Notes: generated by a model from the sequence alone, not told the origin. A stretch of 64,000 bases of DNA from Formosa agariphila KMM 3901 (GCF_000723205.1 NZ_HG315671.1:3937507-4001506), one strand, 5' to 3'. Counted from the stretch's first letter, positions 18,840 through 28,248 are shown. Program-made: numbers and translations.

Positions 18840-18895
18840 CTTAATGTTATTTATATGTTAAATCGTGTCGTTTAGATATTTAATTTTAAAATAAA
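18840..18895. repeat. Duplicated operator-like block, copy B (susC side)
   Basis: Second copy of the conserved block; the GTT half-sites begin at 18846, 18857 and 18870. It ends 51 bp upstream of the susC ATG, where an activator would sit, and a TAAACTTG sequence at 18908-18915 (one mismatch to TAnnTTTG) could be the -7 element. Sequence similarity to copy A continues, more weakly, almost to the susC start. Confidence 0.9.
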
Positions 18896-18946
18896 CATAA
18901 AAAGAAATAAACTTGAATCAAATAACAGAGACTAAACAATCAAATT

Positions 18947-21900
18947 ATGAAACACTTTTTAAGAATGACCTTCTTATTTTCTTTATTGTTCTGTAGCGCA
19001 CAAGCAATGCAAGCGCAAGACAAGGAAATTAAAGGAACTGTTACCTCTAAAGTAGACGGCATGCCGATCGCAGGGGTAAATGTTGTGGTTTTAGGCACAT
19101 CGAATGGAACACTAACAGATTTTGATGGGAACTATACATTAGACGCCAGCCTAGGAGATGTATTAAAATTCTCATATTTAGGAATGACAACCTCTCAAAT
19201 TACGGTTGCTGCTTCAAGTACTTATGATGTACAATTAGATGAAGATAGCGAGCAATTAAACGAAGTTGTAGTAACGGCTTTAGGTATCAAGAAAGAGAAA
19301 AAAGCCTTAACGTATTCTGCTCAAGAAGTTAGCGGAGACGAATTAACACAGGTAAAACAAACCAACCCAATTAACAGTTTATCTGGAAAGTCGGCAGGTT
19401 TAACTATTACAAAAAGTTCTTCTGGTTTAGGAGGCGCATCTAAAGTGGTATTAAGAGGAAACTCTTCTACGTCTAACAATGACCCGTTATATGTAATTGA
19501 TGGTATCCCGATGTTAAACAGCGGAAACGGTTCTAACGGAAACGAGCCTGGTACCGATATTTTTGGTAGCCAAACAGGTAACCGTGATGGTGGTGATGCT
19601 ATGTCGTTAATTAATCCAGACGATATTGAAAGCATGACTATCCTTAAAGGTGCTTCAGCTTCGGCTTTATACGGTAGCCAAGGGGCTAACGGTGTAATTT
19701 TAATTACTACTAAAAAAGGTAAAGATGGTGCTCTTGCAGTAAACTTCAACTCAAGTTTTACGGTAGACAATGTAACTTCATTACCAGAGTTACAATCTGA
19801 ATATCAAAGTAAATCTGTTGGACAGCCAATTGCAGAAAATGGTCGTGTTGCAGATGCTAAATCTTGGGGAGATAAAGCTAGCGGATTAAGTAATGATGCT
19901 AAAGATTTTTTCCAAACAGGATTCACCTCTATTAACGCTTTATCGTTAACCGCAGGAAACTCGAAAGCTCAAACGTATTTCTCTTACGCAAATACAGTAG
20001 GTGAAGGTGTTATTCCAGAAAACAGATTAACACGTAACAATATTACATTAAGAGAAACTGCAGCATTCTTCGACAATAAAATTGAAGTGTCTGCAAGTAT
20101 TAACTTATCGGATCAACGTATATGGAATCGTCCAACAAATGGTTTATACTCTAACCCGTTAACAGCGGTTTACCTTAATCCTGTTGGAATTAGTAGAGAT
20201 ATGTACAAAGACAAGTACGAATATTTCAATACAAACTTAAACCAAATGGACCAATATGCTTCGTCTTTCGATGAGAACATACAACAAAACCCATACTGGT
20301 TAATTAACCGTAGCCCAAGTAAAGATATTGCACAACGCGTATTGGCTAATGTATCTGTAAAATATAATGTTACCGAAAATTTCGCTTTACAATCTAGAGG
20401 AAGTTACGACAAGTCTTTCTTTACATTCGACAAAAGACAATATGCAGGAACAGACCCAGTAAACTCTGGAGATAATGGACGTTATGTTTTAGAAAAAACA
20501 GAAAACACACAACAATACATCGACTTAATAGCATCGTATAACAAAGACTTGTCAGAAAACTTTTCTTTCTCTGGTCTTTTAGGAACAAGTTTAACAAAAT
20601 ACCAACTGGGAGATCAAATTTTATTAGACTCTGGTCGTGATGGTGTAGGTCTTAACTATCCTAATGTATTTACAATTGCAAACTTTGCAACTACAAATAA
20701 CATTAAACAATCGGTTTTAAACAGAGAAGTACAATCGGTTTTCGGATCATTAAACTTAGGATATAAGGATATGTTATTCTTAGATGTTACTGGACGTTCA
20801 GACTGGTCTTCTACCTTAGTACATACAGATTCAAATTCATTCTTTTATCCTTCTGTTGGTTTAACAGCGGTATTAACAGAAATGTTCGATATGCCAGACT
20901 TTATCTCTTTCGCTAAAGTAAGAGGATCTTACGCAGAGGTAGGAAAAGATATTCCGGTATACGCTACTATTCCTTTAAACTCAATAAACAACACAAATAC
21001 AGGAATTGGTACTGCCCCTTTTGCTCCTATTGAAGGTGAGACATTAGAGCCAGAAAGACAAAAAGCTTACGAAATTGGTACAGAATGGCGTTTCTTTGGT
21101 AACCGTTTAGGTTTAGACTTCACATACTATAGTACGAATACTTACAACCAAATTTTCTACATCCAAGCTGAACCAAATCCAAACGGATATGCACAAAACA
21201 TTGTAAATGCTGGGGAAATTTCTAATAAAGGTATCGAACTTGTATTAAACGGAAAACCTGTAGTTACAGATAACTTTACCTGGAATACAGCTATCAACTT
21301 TGCTAAAAACGATAACGAAGTGATTGCAGTGCACCCATCATTACAAAACGGTGAAGCTATTATTACTGCTCGTGGTGTAAATGGTTACGAGTATTCTTTA
21401 ATTGAAGGAGAAGACTTTGGAAGTATTAAGGCGCGTTCTTTAGTTAGAGACGAAAATGGCACACCAATAATTAACTCTTCTGGAACACTATTAAGCACAG
21501 ATTTCGAAACTGTAGCACATGCTCAACCAGACTTTACATTAGGATGGAATAACTCTTTTGAATTTGGAGACTTCCACTTCAATTTCCTTATCGATGGTAA
21601 ATTTGGAGGTGATGTTGTAAGTGTTACTGAAGCTGTAAACGATAAATACGGTGTATCTCAAGCTTCTGCAGATGCTAGAAATAACAACGGCGGAATGATA
21701 AACGTTGTAGACGAAAGTGGTACTGCTTCTCAAATCGATGCACAAACGTATTACAATGCAATTGGTGGTAGAGATGGTATGTTAGGAGAATATGTTTACG
21801 ATGCCACTAACATTAGCTTACGTGAATTATCTGTAGGGTACAAATTAAATTTAAACGATAGTACGATAGATAACATTAACTTCTCTCTTATCGCAAACAA

Positions 21901-22036
21901 CCTTTTCTTCATCTATAAAGATGCGCCTTTCGACCCGAATATTGCAGCAAGTACAGGAATGGGATTACAAGGAGTAGATATTTATAACCAACCTTCTACA
22001 AGAAGTATCGGATTAAATGTTAACATAAATTTCTAA
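18947..22036 (+). CDS. SusC/RagA-type TonB-dependent receptor
   Basis: A 1029-residue outer-membrane transporter that with its SusD partner imports oligosaccharides. Signal peptide ending QAMQAQ, then a carboxypeptidase-like domain (IKGTVTSKVDGMPIAGVNVVV onward), the SusC plug signature LNEVVVTALGIKKEKKALTY near 105, DPLYVIDGIPML near 183, and SALYGSQGANGVILITTKKG near 239, then the barrel ending SIGLNVNINF. The next gene, 5 bp away, encodes SusD. Co-location with nagB, GH20 and the NagP-like permease points to chitin oligosaccharides or other GlcNAc-containing glycans as ligand. The upstream duplicated block is its likely control site. Confidence 0.97.
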   Translation: MKHFLRMTFLFSLLFCSAQAMQAQDKEIKGTVTSKVDGMPIAGVNVVVLGTSNGTLTDFDGNYTLDASLGDVLKFSYLGMTTSQITVAASSTYDVQLDEDSEQLNEVVVTALGIKKEKKALTYSAQEVSGDELTQVKQTNPINSLSGKSAGLTITKSSSGLGGASKVVLRGNSSTSNNDPLYVIDGIPMLNSGNGSNGNEPGTDIFGSQTGNRDGGDAMSLINPDDIESMTILKGASASALYGSQGANGVILITTKKGKDGALAVNFNSSFTVDNVTSLPELQSEYQSKSVGQPIAENGRVADAKSWGDKASGLSNDAKDFFQTGFTSINALSLTAGNSKAQTYFSYANTVGEGVIPENRLTRNNITLRETAAFFDNKIEVSASINLSDQRIWNRPTNGLYSNPLTAVYLNPVGISRDMYKDKYEYFNTNLNQMDQYASSFDENIQQNPYWLINRSPSKDIAQRVLANVSVKYNVTENFALQSRGSYDKSFFTFDKRQYAGTDPVNSGDNGRYVLEKTENTQQYIDLIASYNKDLSENFSFSGLLGTSLTKYQLGDQILLDSGRDGVGLNYPNVFTIANFATTNNIKQSVLNREVQSVFGSLNLGYKDMLFLDVTGRSDWSSTLVHTDSNSFFYPSVGLTAVLTEMFDMPDFISFAKVRGSYAEVGKDIPVYATIPLNSINNTNTGIGTAPFAPIEGETLEPERQKAYEIGTEWRFFGNRLGLDFTYYSTNTYNQIFYIQAEPNPNGYAQNIVNAGEISNKGIELVLNGKPVVTDNFTWNTAINFAKNDNEVIAVHPSLQNGEAIITARGVNGYEYSLIEGEDFGSIKARSLVRDENGTPIINSSGTLLSTDFETVAHAQPDFTLGWNNSFEFGDFHFNFLIDGKFGGDVVSVTEAVNDKYGVSQASADARNNNGGMINVVDESGTASQIDAQTYYNAIGGRDGMLGEYVYDATNISLRELSVGYKLNLNDSTIDNINFSLIANNLFFIYKDAPFDPNIAASTGMGLQGVDIYNQPSTRSIGLNVNINF

Positions 22037-22041
22037 GAAAA

Positions 22042-23634
22042 ATGAAAAATATATTAAAATACACATTGGCATCTGTTGTTGCCATGAGTTTATCAAACTG
22101 TACTGGAGATTTTGAAGATATAAACACAAATCCAAACGGAATCTCTCAAGAAAGTTTAACACAACAAAACAACCATATAGGATCTCGATTTTCACCAATG
22201 TTTTCAAATGTAATTCGTGTAGAGCCAGCCTGGAACTACCAATTACAACAAAACTTGAATGCAGATATCTTTTCAGGATATATGACTTCGCCTACACCTT
22301 TTGCAGGAAACATAAACAACCAAACCTATAGTTTAGTAAATGGTTGGAACGGTTTTATTTGGAGCGATGCTTACGATGCTAACGACGGAAATGGTGTTAT
22401 GCCTTACGCTCGTGAAATCACCCAACAAGTAGAGATTTCTGGAGACCCAAACGGGATTAAATTTATTTTCTTATCTAACATCATTAAAGTTATGGCCATG
22501 CATCGTATTTCAGATGTATTCGGACCAATACGTTACTCAAAATTTAACGATTACGATACTACAGGACAATATGATTCTCAAGAAGAAGCTTACAATGCAT
22601 TTTTCGCAGATTTAAGTGAAGCTATAGATGGTCTTGAACCATTTATAGAAGATGCACAATTTACTGCTTTCGACCAATCATCTCTTGGTGGAGACATTGG
22701 GCAATGGAGAGCTTTTGCTAACACATTACGTTTACGTTTAGCAATTCGTGTTTCTAAAGTAAATCCTACTTTGGCACAAACTCAAGGTGAGCTTGCATTA
22801 TCTAGCAACGCTGGATTATTAGAATCTCAAGACATGTTAGTAGATATGGGTGGCTTTGTGCATCCCGTATTAACAATTAGCCAGGTTTGGGGAGATATTG
22901 CCATGAGTGCAGAAATGGAATCTATCTTAACTGGATTTAAAGACAACAGAATTTCAACTTTATTTAACGCAGCTTTAGACCCTAGTCTAGGAGCGTACAA
23001 AGGGATTCGTCAAGGTATAGAAATTGAAGCAAAAAGTGAATATGGAAGCCACTCGCCTATTGGCTCTGCCGTAAGTGGTTCTAATAAAATCTGGATGACT
23101 GCTGCAGAAGTAGCCTTCTTAAAAGCAGAAGCTGCCTTAAGAGGTTGGGCTGGTGCTGGAGATGCTAAAGCAAATTACGAAGCTGGTGTTCGTGCTTCTT
23201 TTGCACAATTTGGAGCCTCTGGAGTTGATGCTTACTTAGCAGATACAACAAGTACACCTGCAAATTTTGTAGACGCCTTAAACCCAGATAACAATATTGC
23301 TTACAATTCAGATGTTAAAATTGCATATAACGAAGCAGGTTCTAAAGAAGAGCAATTAGAACAAATTATAACTCAAAAATGGATTGCTATGTTCCCTGAC
23401 GGACAAGAAGCATGGAGTGAATTTAGACGTACGGGTTACCCTAGATTATTCCCTGTAGTTGTTAACAATAGTGGAGGAACAATAGACTCAGACATTCAAA
23501 TTCGTCGAATCAATTTTGTAGACGTAGAGAAAAATACAAACGGAGCAAATGTAGATGCTGCTGTAGGAATGTTAAAAGGTCCAGACACTGGAGGAACAAG
23601 ATTATGGTGGGACACTGGAGCATCTAATTTTTAA
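22042..23634 (+). CDS. SusD/RagB-family glycan-binding lipoprotein
   Basis: A 530-residue surface lipoprotein that caps the SusC channel and binds glycan. Signal peptide ends LSNC, lipidated Cys near 20, followed by TGDFEDINTNPNGIS, the opening typical of the SusD-like_2 subfamily. Helical TPR-like repeats are suggested by the middle region (KANYEAGVRASFAQFGASG near 375), and a late segment ITQKWIAMFPDGQEAWSEF near 440 is characteristic of the family. It is 5 bp after susC. A strong hairpin follows, before nagB. Confidence 0.95.
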   Translation: MKNILKYTLASVVAMSLSNCTGDFEDINTNPNGISQESLTQQNNHIGSRFSPMFSNVIRVEPAWNYQLQQNLNADIFSGYMTSPTPFAGNINNQTYSLVNGWNGFIWSDAYDANDGNGVMPYAREITQQVEISGDPNGIKFIFLSNIIKVMAMHRISDVFGPIRYSKFNDYDTTGQYDSQEEAYNAFFADLSEAIDGLEPFIEDAQFTAFDQSSLGGDIGQWRAFANTLRLRLAIRVSKVNPTLAQTQGELALSSNAGLLESQDMLVDMGGFVHPVLTISQVWGDIAMSAEMESILTGFKDNRISTLFNAALDPSLGAYKGIRQGIEIEAKSEYGSHSPIGSAVSGSNKIWMTAAEVAFLKAEAALRGWAGAGDAKANYEAGVRASFAQFGASGVDAYLADTTSTPANFVDALNPDNNIAYNSDVKIAYNEAGSKEEQLEQIITQKWIAMFPDGQEAWSEFRRTGYPRLFPVVVNNSGGTIDSDIQIRRINFVDVEKNTNGANVDAAVGMLKGPDTGGTRLWWDTGASNF

Positions 23635-23682
23635 TCCCGAATTACCGAATTATATAAATTGATTAAGTGTTGATTAGTTCAC

Positions 23683-23714
23683 AAAGTAAACGGGAGTTGA
23701 GTCCCGTTTACTTT
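23683..23714 (+). terminator. Stem-loop between susD and nagB (partial terminator or mRNA stabiliser)
   Basis: A perfect 13-bp stem AAAGTAAACGGGA (23683-23695) with its complement (23702-23714) and a 6-base loop. Only three T residues end the stem, followed by ATCAAAAA, so it may reduce rather than end transcription, or protect the 3' end of the susCD message. Confidence 0.7.
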
Positions 23715-23731
23715 ATCAAAAAAAAATTAAA

Positions 23732-25660
23732 ATGAGAGTAGATAGTACTGATATAAAAAGTATAGCCTACACGGAGGCTGGAAAATTTGAAGAAACCCGT
23801 TTTGAAAAAATTCATAACGTAATTTTCGACTCTTCAAATGAAGCATCAATAATTGTTGCTGAAGAAATAGCTGCATTAATCAAAGAAAAGGAGGAGTTAA
23901 ATCAGCCTTGTGTATTAGGTCTGGCTACAGGATCTTCTCCTATAAAAGTGTATGAAGAACTAGTTAGAATGCATAAGGAAGAGGGCTTAAGTTTTTCTAA
24001 TGTAGTCACCTTTAACTTAGATGAATACTACCCTATGGGGAAAGATAATATTCAAAGTTATTTCTACTTCATGCATGAGCACCTGTTTAATCATGTAGAC
24101 ATTCTTCCTGAAAACATTAACATTCCAAACGGAATGGTAAGTGCAGACGATTTATATCAATATTGCATCGATTACGAGTTAAAAATTAAATCGTATGGTG
24201 GCTTAGATTTTCAACTTTTAGGAATTGGACGTACTGGACATATTGGTTTTAACGAACCGGGTTCACATTTAAATTCTGGAACCAGAAGTATTACGCTAGA
24301 CCACGTTACAAGAGCGGATGCTGCGCCTGCTTTTTTAGGTATAGATAACGTACCAAGAAAAGCCATTACCATGGGAATTGGTACCGTAAAAAGCGCAAAA
24401 CGTATTGTATTATTAGGTTGGGGTTTAAACAAAGCTAAAATCCTTAAAGAAACTATTGAAGGCGAAGAAACTTCAAGCGTACCTGCAACCTATTTACAAG
24501 ACCACGACAATACTACTTTTGTTATAGATAGCGAAGCATCATCAGAATTAACACGCGTAAAAACACCTTGGCTGGTTGCTTCTTGCCGTTGGACAGACAT
24601 TTTAAAACTTAAAGCTGTGGTTTGGCTTAGTGAACTATTAGGTAAACCTATTTTAAAATTAACAGATAAAGACTATAACGACAACGGAATGTCTGGCTTG
24701 TTAACCGAAGAAGGTACGGCTTACGATTTAAACATAAAAATGTTTAACAAACTACAACACACAATTACAGGATGGCCTGGAGGAAAACCAAACGCCGATG
24801 ATTCTCACAGACCAGAGCGTGCTAATCCTGCTAAAAAACGTGTTATTATTTTTAGTCCGCACCCAGACGACGATGTTATTTCTATGGGAGGAACTTTCGA
24901 TAGGTTAGTAGAACAAGGTCACGAGGTACATATTGCTTACCAAACCTCTGGAAACATTGCTGTTTCAGATGAAGAGGCTTTAAAATTTGCTGAAATTATC
25001 TGCAAATTAAATCCAGATAATTCTGAAGCTAAAGCGATAATAGACTTTCTGCAAAGTAAGACAGACAAGGATATCGATTCGAAAGCATTGCGACAATTAA
25101 AAGGCTTAATCAGACAAAGTGAATCTTTAGCCGCAACACGCTATTTGGGTGTAAAAGATGAAAATGTTCACTTTTTAAATCTACCGTTTTACGAAACTGG
25201 AACCATTAAAAAAGGGAATTTAACGTCGGACGACATCGACATTGTTACATCTTTAATTGAAGCTGTTAAACCTCATCAAATTTATGCAGCAGGAGATTTG
25301 GCAGATCCGCACGGCACTCATAAAGTGTGTTTAGATGCGCTTTTTGAAGCTATAGATGTGCTTAAACCAAAAGCATTCATGAACGATTGCTGGGTTTGGT
25401 TATACCGTGGTGCTTGGCACGAATGGGAATCTTACGAAATAGAAATGGCTGTGCCTATGAGTCCGGATCAGGTACTTAAAAAACGTCATGCTATTTTCTA
25501 TCACCAATCTCAAAAAGATGGTGTCATGTTTCAGGGCGACGACTCCAGAGAATTTTGGGTTCGTGCAGAAGACAGAAATCGCTTAACAGCCAAAAAATAT
25601 AACGATTTAGGGCTTGCAGATTACGCTGCTATTGAAGCGTTTAAACGTTATCATTTCTAA
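23732..25660 (+). CDS. nagB: Glucosamine-6-phosphate deaminase fused to a LmbE/PIG-L-type deacetylase domain
   Basis: Converts glucosamine-6-P to fructose-6-P and ammonia. Residues about 25-285 are the NagB domain, with GLATGSSP near 63, FNLDEYYPM (Asp97) and GIGRTGHIGFNEPGS (His170, Glu175). The E. coli catalytic Asp141 position is Thr168 here (RTGH instead of NDGH). After a linker, residues about 370-640 form a LmbE/PIG-L domain with the zinc-site motif HPDDD at 377-381 and DPHGTH later, a fold that removes N-acetyl groups from GlcNAc conjugates. No nagA is in the window, so the second domain could supply deacetylation. At 642 residues it is over twice the E. coli length. Operonic with the next two genes. 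Confidence 0.93.
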   Translation: MRVDSTDIKSIAYTEAGKFEETRFEKIHNVIFDSSNEASIIVAEEIAALIKEKEELNQPCVLGLATGSSPIKVYEELVRMHKEEGLSFSNVVTFNLDEYYPMGKDNIQSYFYFMHEHLFNHVDILPENINIPNGMVSADDLYQYCIDYELKIKSYGGLDFQLLGIGRTGHIGFNEPGSHLNSGTRSITLDHVTRADAAPAFLGIDNVPRKAITMGIGTVKSAKRIVLLGWGLNKAKILKETIEGEETSSVPATYLQDHDNTTFVIDSEASSELTRVKTPWLVASCRWTDILKLKAVVWLSELLGKPILKLTDKDYNDNGMSGLLTEEGTAYDLNIKMFNKLQHTITGWPGGKPNADDSHRPERANPAKKRVIIFSPHPDDDVISMGGTFDRLVEQGHEVHIAYQTSGNIAVSDEEALKFAEIICKLNPDNSEAKAIIDFLQSKTDKDIDSKALRQLKGLIRQSESLAATRYLGVKDENVHFLNLPFYETGTIKKGNLTSDDIDIVTSLIEAVKPHQIYAAGDLADPHGTHKVCLDALFEAIDVLKPKAFMNDCWVWLYRGAWHEWESYEIEMAVPMSPDQVLKKRHAIFYHQSQKDGVMFQGDDSREFWVRAEDRNRLTAKKYNDLGLADYAAIEAFKRYHF

Positions 25661-25666
25661 AATAGA

Positions 25667-26092
25667 ATGAAAAAATCACTTTTAATAATTTCAGTTTTAA
25701 TCTGTTTGTCTTGTAAAAACACTCCTGAAAACATACCAATTTCAGGAACTTGGAAAATGGTTTATGCTGAAATTATTGAAAATGATACTATTCAAATTAA
25801 AGATTTACAACATACCGAGTTCATTAAAATTATCAATGACTCACATTTTGCTTTTTTCAATCAGAATATAAATTCTAATGCACATTTTTACAGCGGTGCT
25901 GGCTCTTACGTTTTAAACGGACGAGACTATGAAGAGGTTTTGAGTTACACCAATTCGGAAGCCATTAAAAATCAAACATTTTCTTTTAAAATTCAAATGA
26001 AAGGAGATACGTTAATTCAGACTGGAATAGAAAAAATCGAAGCCGCAGGAATTAATAGAACCATTACAGAAAAGTACATTAAAATTAATTGA
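25667..26092 (+). CDS. Small lipoprotein of unknown function (lipocalin-like)
   Basis: A 141-residue lipoprotein: MKKSLLIISVLICLSC signal with Cys near 16, then KNTPENIP. The opening ISGTWKMVYAEIIEND, alternating polar and hydrophobic strands, and the end RTITEKYIKIN suggest a small beta-barrel like lipocalin-type proteins of Bacteroidota, but no family is securely recognised. It lies 6 bp after nagB and 17 bp before the GH20 gene, so it is part of the GlcNAc operon and may hold or bind a sugar ligand at the membrane. That role is inference from context. Confidence 0.75.
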   Translation: MKKSLLIISVLICLSCKNTPENIPISGTWKMVYAEIIENDTIQIKDLQHTEFIKIINDSHFAFFNQNINSNAHFYSGAGSYVLNGRDYEEVLSYTNSEAIKNQTFSFKIQMKGDTLIQTGIEKIEAAGINRTITEKYIKIN

Positions 26093-26109
26093 GCCTTAAA
26101 TAAGACACA

Positions 26110-28149
26110 ATGAAAAAAATCATATTACTATTAATAATCATAACCTTTAACAGTGCTTTGAGTCACGCTCAAGATGCATTAGCAAGTACATATGATTTGA
26201 TGCCTTGGCCAAAAAACATACAGGATACGAAGCAAATCCTTCCTATTACTGAAAACTTAACTATTTCTATTGACGGTCCTGCACAAGACCGTGTACACTT
26301 TGTGGCGACCTCTTTTTTAAGACGCCTTTCTGGTAGAACGGGTGTATTTATTAATTCAGGTTTCCCAACTTCAGCAAAAGCTAATCCCAATGCAACGATT
26401 AAAATCAGCTATAAAAACGAAGGAAAACTGACTATAGACAACGACGAATCGTATCAATTAAACGTTTCAAATTCTGGTGCAACTATTACCGCAAACACAG
26501 ATATCGGGGCTTTAAGAGGAATTGAAACCTTGTTACAACTTACAAGCAACGATGCTACTACATACTACTTTAAAGGCGCTTCAATTTCTGATGCTCCTCG
26601 TTTTGTATGGCGCGGTTTAATGATAGACGTATCTAGACATTTCCATCCCGTACATGTGATTAAACGCAATTTAGAGGCTATGGCTTCGGTAAAAATGAAT
26701 GTATTTCACTGGCATTTAATAGACGACCAAGGGATTCGTATAGAATCTAAAGTGTATCCGCAATTAACAGATTTGGCTTCAGACGGGTTGTTTTACACCC
26801 AAAACCAAATTAAAGACGTGGTAGCTTATGCTTCAAAATTAGGAATACGCGTCATTCCAGAAATAGATGTCCCTGGACATGCCACAGCTATACTCACAGC
26901 CTTTCCTGAATTGGGAAGTAAACCGGGAGCCACTTATAGTGTAGAGCGTTATTCAGGTGTGTTCGACCCGACATTAGATCCTACAAACGACAACACTTAT
27001 GTTTTTTTAGAAAATCTATTTACTGAAATCGCACCACTCTTTCCTGACACTTACTTCCATATTGGAGGCGATGAAAACGAAGGAAAACACTGGGATGCTA
27101 ATGAAAATATTCAGAAATTTAAAAAAGCGCATAAACTAAAAACCAATCACGATTTACAAACCTATTTTAATATTAAGCTTGAGAAAGTTTTAAATAAATT
27201 AGGCAAAAACCTAGTGGGTTGGGATGAGATTATGACGCCAACCATGCCAACAACAGCTGTGATTCACTCTTGGAGATCGGAAAACGAAGGCCTTCCAAAA
27301 GGAGGTTCATTAATTGAGGCCGCTAAACAAGGCTACAACACCATTTTATCTAACGGGTTTTATATAGACCGTATGGAATCTGTGATAAAGCACTATCAAA
27401 ACGAACCAATTGGCGATATCCAATTAACAGCAGAAGAACAAGCACGTATTCTAGGAGGAGAAGCAACCATGTGGAGCGAACTTACCACATCGGAAACTAT
27501 AGATTCTAGAATTTGGCCAAGAACAGCAGCCATAGCAGAACGCCTTTGGTCGCAAAAAGATGTAAACGATGTAGATAATATGTTAAAGCGTTTAGACGTA
27601 ATCAGCTACCGCCTAGAAGAATTAGGTATAACGCATATTAAAAACAAAGCTGTTCTTTTAAGAAACTTGTCGAATAATCAAGATATTTCTTCTTTAGAAA
27701 CACTAATGAATATTTGCGAACCACTTAAAATCTATTCAAGAAATCAAGGCGGAACAGAATACAAAACCTTCTCTCCGTTTCGATTATTTGCAGATGCTTG
27801 TACTGTAGATGCTAAAGATGCCGTTAAGTTTAACCGCTTAGTAAAAAGCTATATGGCATCACCTACCGAAAACACTAAAGCAGAACTTATAGTGTATTTA
27901 AAACAGTGGTCTAAAAATCATGAGACATTTTCTAAATTAGAAAAAACACCCCTTTTAAATGATTTAGATTCATTGTCTAAAAACCTCTCTGAAGCGTCAT
28001 CTATTATACTTCAGAAACTAACGAATACCACGCTTTCTGATTCTGCCAAAGCGCAACTACAAAACAATTTATCGGTTTTAAAACAAGATCATGTAGATGT
28101 TGAGGTTGCTATGGTAGAATCTTTAGAAGCACTCTCTAAATATAATTAA
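26110..28149 (+). CDS. GH20 beta-N-acetylhexosaminidase
   Basis: Removes terminal beta-linked GlcNAc (or GalNAc) from chitin oligosaccharides and glycans. The 679 residues start with a signal peptide (cleavage after about SHA, residue 20), so it is periplasmic or surface exposed. Residues about 35-160 are the GH20b domain; the catalytic barrel begins with FVWRGLMIDVSRHFHP near 165, has MNVFHWHLIDDQG near 196, EIDVPGHATA near 251, and the catalytic pair Asp321-Glu322 in HIGGDENEGKHW. A GGEATMWSE motif follows near 450. A helical C-terminal extension of about 180 residues has no assigned role. Last gene of the plus-strand GlcNAc operon. Confidence 0.96.
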   Translation: MKKIILLLIIITFNSALSHAQDALASTYDLMPWPKNIQDTKQILPITENLTISIDGPAQDRVHFVATSFLRRLSGRTGVFINSGFPTSAKANPNATIKISYKNEGKLTIDNDESYQLNVSNSGATITANTDIGALRGIETLLQLTSNDATTYYFKGASISDAPRFVWRGLMIDVSRHFHPVHVIKRNLEAMASVKMNVFHWHLIDDQGIRIESKVYPQLTDLASDGLFYTQNQIKDVVAYASKLGIRVIPEIDVPGHATAILTAFPELGSKPGATYSVERYSGVFDPTLDPTNDNTYVFLENLFTEIAPLFPDTYFHIGGDENEGKHWDANENIQKFKKAHKLKTNHDLQTYFNIKLEKVLNKLGKNLVGWDEIMTPTMPTTAVIHSWRSENEGLPKGGSLIEAAKQGYNTILSNGFYIDRMESVIKHYQNEPIGDIQLTAEEQARILGGEATMWSELTTSETIDSRIWPRTAAIAERLWSQKDVNDVDNMLKRLDVISYRLEELGITHIKNKAVLLRNLSNNQDISSLETLMNICEPLKIYSRNQGGTEYKTFSPFRLFADACTVDAKDAVKFNRLVKSYMASPTENTKAELIVYLKQWSKNHETFSKLEKTPLLNDLDSLSKNLSEASSIILQKLTNTTLSDSAKAQLQNNLSVLKQDHVDVEVAMVESLEALSKYN

Positions 28150-28178
28150 TAGTTCATTTGAATTAGTTTGTTTGTAAC

Positions 28179-28210
28179 CCCCGATATTTTTGGTTCATAT
28201 CGGGGTTTTT
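28179..28210 (+). terminator. Terminator after the GH20 gene
   Basis: CCCCGATAT (28179-28187) pairs with ATATCGGGG (28197-28205), 9-base loop, then TTTTT. Confidence 0.85.
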
Positions 28211-28248
28211 GCATTACATATTAAAAACTAAAACGGTTATTATTCATC

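Larger units (their letters stand above)
18253..18946. other. 694-bp divergent control region between kinase and susC
   Basis: No protein gene was found. The region holds two copies of a conserved block about 515 bp apart, a decayed second copy of the kinase 5' end (18692 onward), a near-perfect palindrome CTCTAAT-T-ATTAGAG at 18529-18543, and AT-rich filler. The stretch 18431-18690 shows nothing recognisable. Confidence 0.8.

Noticed and set aside
18253-18946. Insertion sequence or transposon remnant as cause of the direct repeats
   Set aside because: No terminal inverted repeats, target duplication or transposase fragments; the repeat includes kinase leader sequence, so duplication explains it better.
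19321-19770. 149-codon open frame opposite susC
   Set aside because: Antisense shadow of a well-supported SusC plug region; composition is Pro/Leu-rich without any family signature.
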